A DNA stretch of 7,007 nucleotides, from the NCBI GenBank assembly GCA_937860165.1, contig CALMBE010000142.1, positions 1 through 7,007 of the forward strand, written 5' to 3'. The notes under the pieces were generated by a model, which did no database searches, had not been told where the DNA came from, and saw only the letters and a program-made list of their open reading frames with translations. The number at the start of each line of letters is the position of its first letter. The stretch's first letter is position 1. The translations under genes were made by a program, and so were the position numbers. Shown here one piece after another: positions 5,099-7,007 of the stretch. Source of the DNA: an uncultured Planctomycetaceae bacterium (GTDB lineage Bacteria; Planctomycetota; Planctomycetia; Pirellulales; Lacipirellulaceae).

Positions 5099-5911
5099 TC
5101 AATAGATCGCTATCGATGTTCCGTCGCGCAAGACGATGGTCCGCCGGCAACTTGGTTGAGATGGATGTCTAGAAATGTGTTCCGCGGTTACCAATAACCT
5201 CAAGTAACCGCGCAACATCCAAGCGTGGTACTCCTCGTCAAGTGAATTCTGCCGCCCTGTGCTCAAGGCAAACAGAGTCTGCCAATACTCCCGCAGGTGC
5301 GCGCGCCGCGGGTGCAGCGGGTCCAGTCCATACCACGCGTTTGGCACTGAAAAAACAGAGGTTTTCTGCGATCTAGCCAGTTCGACTAACCCCGCATTGA
5401 GGGCCCTAGCACGGTCCAACATCTCCACCCTCGTGAGCCGCGAACGTGGATAACAAAGCGCGCGAAATGCAATAAACTTGGATTGCGACATTCGCTCCAG
5501 CGGACCAAGCGACAACTCCGTGAGCACCACTTGAGATTCGACTCGCAGGAGTCGCGCGATGCATGTTTCTACCCAACCAAGTATCTCACCAACTGGAATC
5601 TCATATGCCAAATCGTTACCCACATCGGTAACAAAGGCCACTGTGGGAGACGTCGAATCGCACTCCAAGACCCGCCAGAGATCGCAAGAAAAAATTCCTG
5701 AAAATTTTTTCCCAATCCAGCCCGCCTGAACCCCATAAGAGCGTCCATGACCCATTGCGACATGAATCGAAAGCGGAACTCCAAGTGTCGTTCGTGCCGC
5801 CATGACCCCGTGTGCCAAGGATCGCGCAAGGTTGCTCGCCCCCAACATCACGACGCGACCGCCTTGCCGAACGGTCTCACATCGAGACTCTATATGTTGT
5901 TCGATGCTCAC
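5099..5911 (-). CDS. SGNH/GDSL-hydrolase-like protein
   Basis: 270 residues with the four SGNH blocks in order: LGASNLA (23-29) with candidate nucleophile S26, where the usual GDS is GAS; a glycine in AMGHGRS (52-58, G54); VGNDL (97-101) with oxyanion-hole N99; and GLDPLHPR (195-202) with D197 and H200, the expected Asp-His pair. Such enzymes are esterases, lipases or acyl/acetyl hydrolases acting on lipids or glycans; the substrate here is unknown. No signal peptide or membrane segment is visible, so a cytoplasmic location is likely. The start is GTG at 5911, giving 12 residues before the first strand; the ribosome site is poor. It lies 75 bases downstream of the M50 gene on the same strand, probably the last gene of that unit. 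Confidence 0.75.
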   Translation of the reverse strand: MSIEQHIESRCETVRQGGRVVMLGASNLARSLAHGVMAARTTLGVPLSIHVAMGHGRSYGVQAGWIGKKFSGIFSCDLWRVLECDSTSPTVAFVTDVGNDLAYEIPVGEILGWVETCIARLLRVESQVVLTELSLGPLERMSQSKFIAFRALCYPRSRLTRVEMLDRARALNAGLVELARSQKTSVFSVPNAWYGLDPLHPRRAHLREYWQTLFALSTGRQNSLDEEYHAWMLRGYLRLLVTAEHISRHPSQPSCRRTIVLRDGTSIAIY

Positions 5912-5986
5912 ACTCTTCGCTATTTATCACTAGATATTGTGGTGACTGGAACCATGCTCTGCTGTCGACTTGGGCCAGAGAGACCC

Positions 5987-6763
5987 TTATCTCCAACCCG
6001 AACGATACGCAGCTAAGGTCTGGTAGCTCGAATAGGCCAGATAACCAAACATCACTGCCGTGAAAAAAGATTCCCTGGAGAGTCCGACCAGGACCATCGC
6101 CCCGGCGGCAATCATCGATATTTGAAGTGACAACACGATTCCCGCTCGCGGTTGACCCAGTAAACACAGTTCGCGGACAACTCTCCCGCCGTCGAGAGGA
6201 TAGATGGGCAGCAGGTTCATCACTCCCCACAAGAGGTTAATCCAGAGGAGATTCAGCAGGAATTCATTCGCCTGAGGCGAAGCCAATCGGTCCCAGCCGA
6301 GCGTCAGGCCGAACACTGAGAAACCTGTCGGGTCGTTGATCCCACCCGAATTGAATCGAACGGCATCCCCTAGGGCGAGCCCGATCCCATGGCCTGCCAC
6401 GCGCACACTCGACAGAAGTAAGAGGGCAAACAAGAAACCCGCGAACGGCCCAGCCAAGGAAATGAGAATCTGGGGATAGGTAGACCGCTCACAATCTTCG
6501 CAGATTGCCAAACCTCCCATCCCATACAGCACAATCCGCGGCCGACCACCATAGTATCGCTGTAAAACGGCGTGACCCAATTCATGGATCAGAATGGACA
6601 GAAACACTGCCAGAATCCAATTCAAGATCACAGCCGGTGGCGTGGAGCCCCCCTGCATTCCCATGAAGAGTGTCACAATCCAAAAGTAGGGATGGACCCG
6701 CACAGGAAAGCCCAACAGGCGAAAATGTAAGTCCGCTTGATGAAGGGGGGGTTCAAACAGCAT
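5987..6763 (-). CDS. M50 site-2-protease-like membrane metallopeptidase
   Basis: 258 residues, an integral membrane zinc protease of the compact S2P type without PDZ or CBS domain. The zinc site is HELGH (H60, E61, H64) in the second hydrophobic segment; the third ligand is D191 in NLLPIYPLDGGR, the family's N..PxxPLDGG motif. Hydrophobic stretches at about 26-37, 45-66, 98-120, 168-188, 207-227 and 232-247 suggest about six membrane spans. Family members cleave substrates inside the membrane, often in envelope-stress signalling; the target is not evident and no sigma/anti-sigma pair adjoins. CEDC (88-91) just after the GMGGLA motif could be an extra metal or redox pair. The ATG at 6763 fits the family's usual N-terminus (FRLLGFPVRVHPYF); GGCGGG precedes it. 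Confidence 0.93.
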   Translation of the reverse strand: MLFEPPLHQADLHFRLLGFPVRVHPYFWIVTLFMGMQGGSTPPAVILNWILAVFLSILIHELGHAVLQRYYGGRPRIVLYGMGGLAICEDCERSTYPQILISLAGPFAGFLFALLLLSSVRVAGHGIGLALGDAVRFNSGGINDPTGFSVFGLTLGWDRLASPQANEFLLNLLWINLLWGVMNLLPIYPLDGGRVVRELCLLGQPRAGIVLSLQISMIAAGAMVLVGLSRESFFTAVMFGYLAYSSYQTLAAYRSGWR

Positions 6764-6813
6764 CGTCCCGCCAACAGTGGGTTCAGGTGGTTGATGTCAG
6801 ATAGCAGACAATC

Positions 6814-6983
6814 TCACGCGGCAGGAGCCCAACGCTTTGCAGTTTCGCCGGTTCCATCAAGTAAGTGTGAAATATATTCAGCAGCTCGCTCGGAAGCACC
6901 GCATTGCCCTACGCGGTCCTTGAGCTCAGCCAAGCCGCGGACGATCCGTTCATATTCGCACTTGTCTGTGAGCCAGTCTACCA
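6814..6983 (-). CDS. C-terminal end of a probable LpxB-like glycosyltransferase (partial)
   Basis: Only the last 55 full codons and the TGA (6814-6816) are present; the gene enters from the right and is cut where genomic sequence gives way to adapter at 6984. The tail begins VDWLTDKCEYERIVRGLAEL and includes VGQCGASERAAEYISHLL, the helix-plus-GASERAA pattern seen at the end of lipid-A-disaccharide synthases and related GT-B enzymes. LpxB joins two acylated glucosamines in lipid A synthesis at the inner membrane. With no catalytic region visible the identification is tentative; another GT-B glycosyltransferase is possible. Its stop is 50 bases before the M50 ATG, which suggests cotranscription. 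Confidence 0.5.
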
Positions 6984-7007
6984 AGATCGGAAGAGCACAC
7001 GTCTGAA
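6984..7007 (+). other. Illumina TruSeq adapter, not genomic
   Basis: The final 24 bases begin AGATCGGAAGAGC and continue exactly as the Illumina TruSeq read-1 3' adapter as far as the window goes. A 24-base chance match is not credible. The genomic part of the window therefore ends at 6983, and any frame read past it is artefact. Confidence 0.97.

Noticed and set aside
5877..6230. Minus-strand frame overlapping the M50 and SGNH genes
   Set aside because: It is a different frame across two well-supported genes and has no domain.
6737..7006. Plus-strand frame at the right end
   Set aside because: Antisense to the M50 and LpxB-like genes, and its C-terminus is translated adapter.

Overview
The window looks like chromosomal DNA of a Gram-negative-type bacterium, most likely a planctomycete. 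That placement is inference: it rests on the tiny Lys/Ala-rich histone-like protein, the style of the SGNH and site-2-protease genes, a probable lipid A gene tail, and many dispersed intergenic repeats. No rRNA or tRNA is present to settle it. The window is probably an end of a metagenomic contig, because its last 24 bases are Illumina sequencing adapter, not genome.

Left part (1-1343, all minus strand): two toxin-antitoxin modules sit next to each other. A DUF433 antitoxin gene overlaps a DUF5615 PIN-like toxin gene that runs off the left edge. Upstream is a hicA-hicB pair in which hicA has lost one base and is frameshifted while hicB is intact.

The hicAB unit lies between two copies of the same 70-bp sequence. 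One is the real 3' end of the neighbouring M20 metallopeptidase gene (1344-2585, minus). The other is an orphan remnant of the same 3' end, stop codon included. The layout resembles a cassette that entered at the 3' end of the peptidase gene and left a second end behind.

Middle (2586-4197): between the M20 gene and mrp, which diverge, lies a compact unit on the plus strand. It has a sigma70-like promoter, a small hairpin, then a strong intrinsic terminator, and predicts an RNA of about 64 nt (an sRNA or a leader attenuator). mrp (apbC-type Fe-S carrier ATPase) follows; it lacks the second cysteine of the usual CXXC motif.

Right part (4198-6983, all genes on minus): a 50-residue histone H1-like gene has its own terminator and an upstream region rich in dyads and direct repeats. 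Beyond a repeat-bearing AT-rich gap come an SGNH-hydrolase-like gene, an M50 site-2-protease-like membrane peptidase gene, and the C-terminal end of a probable LpxB-like glycosyltransferase. The order lpxB-like, M50, SGNH on one strand with short gaps suggests an envelope-related transcription unit.
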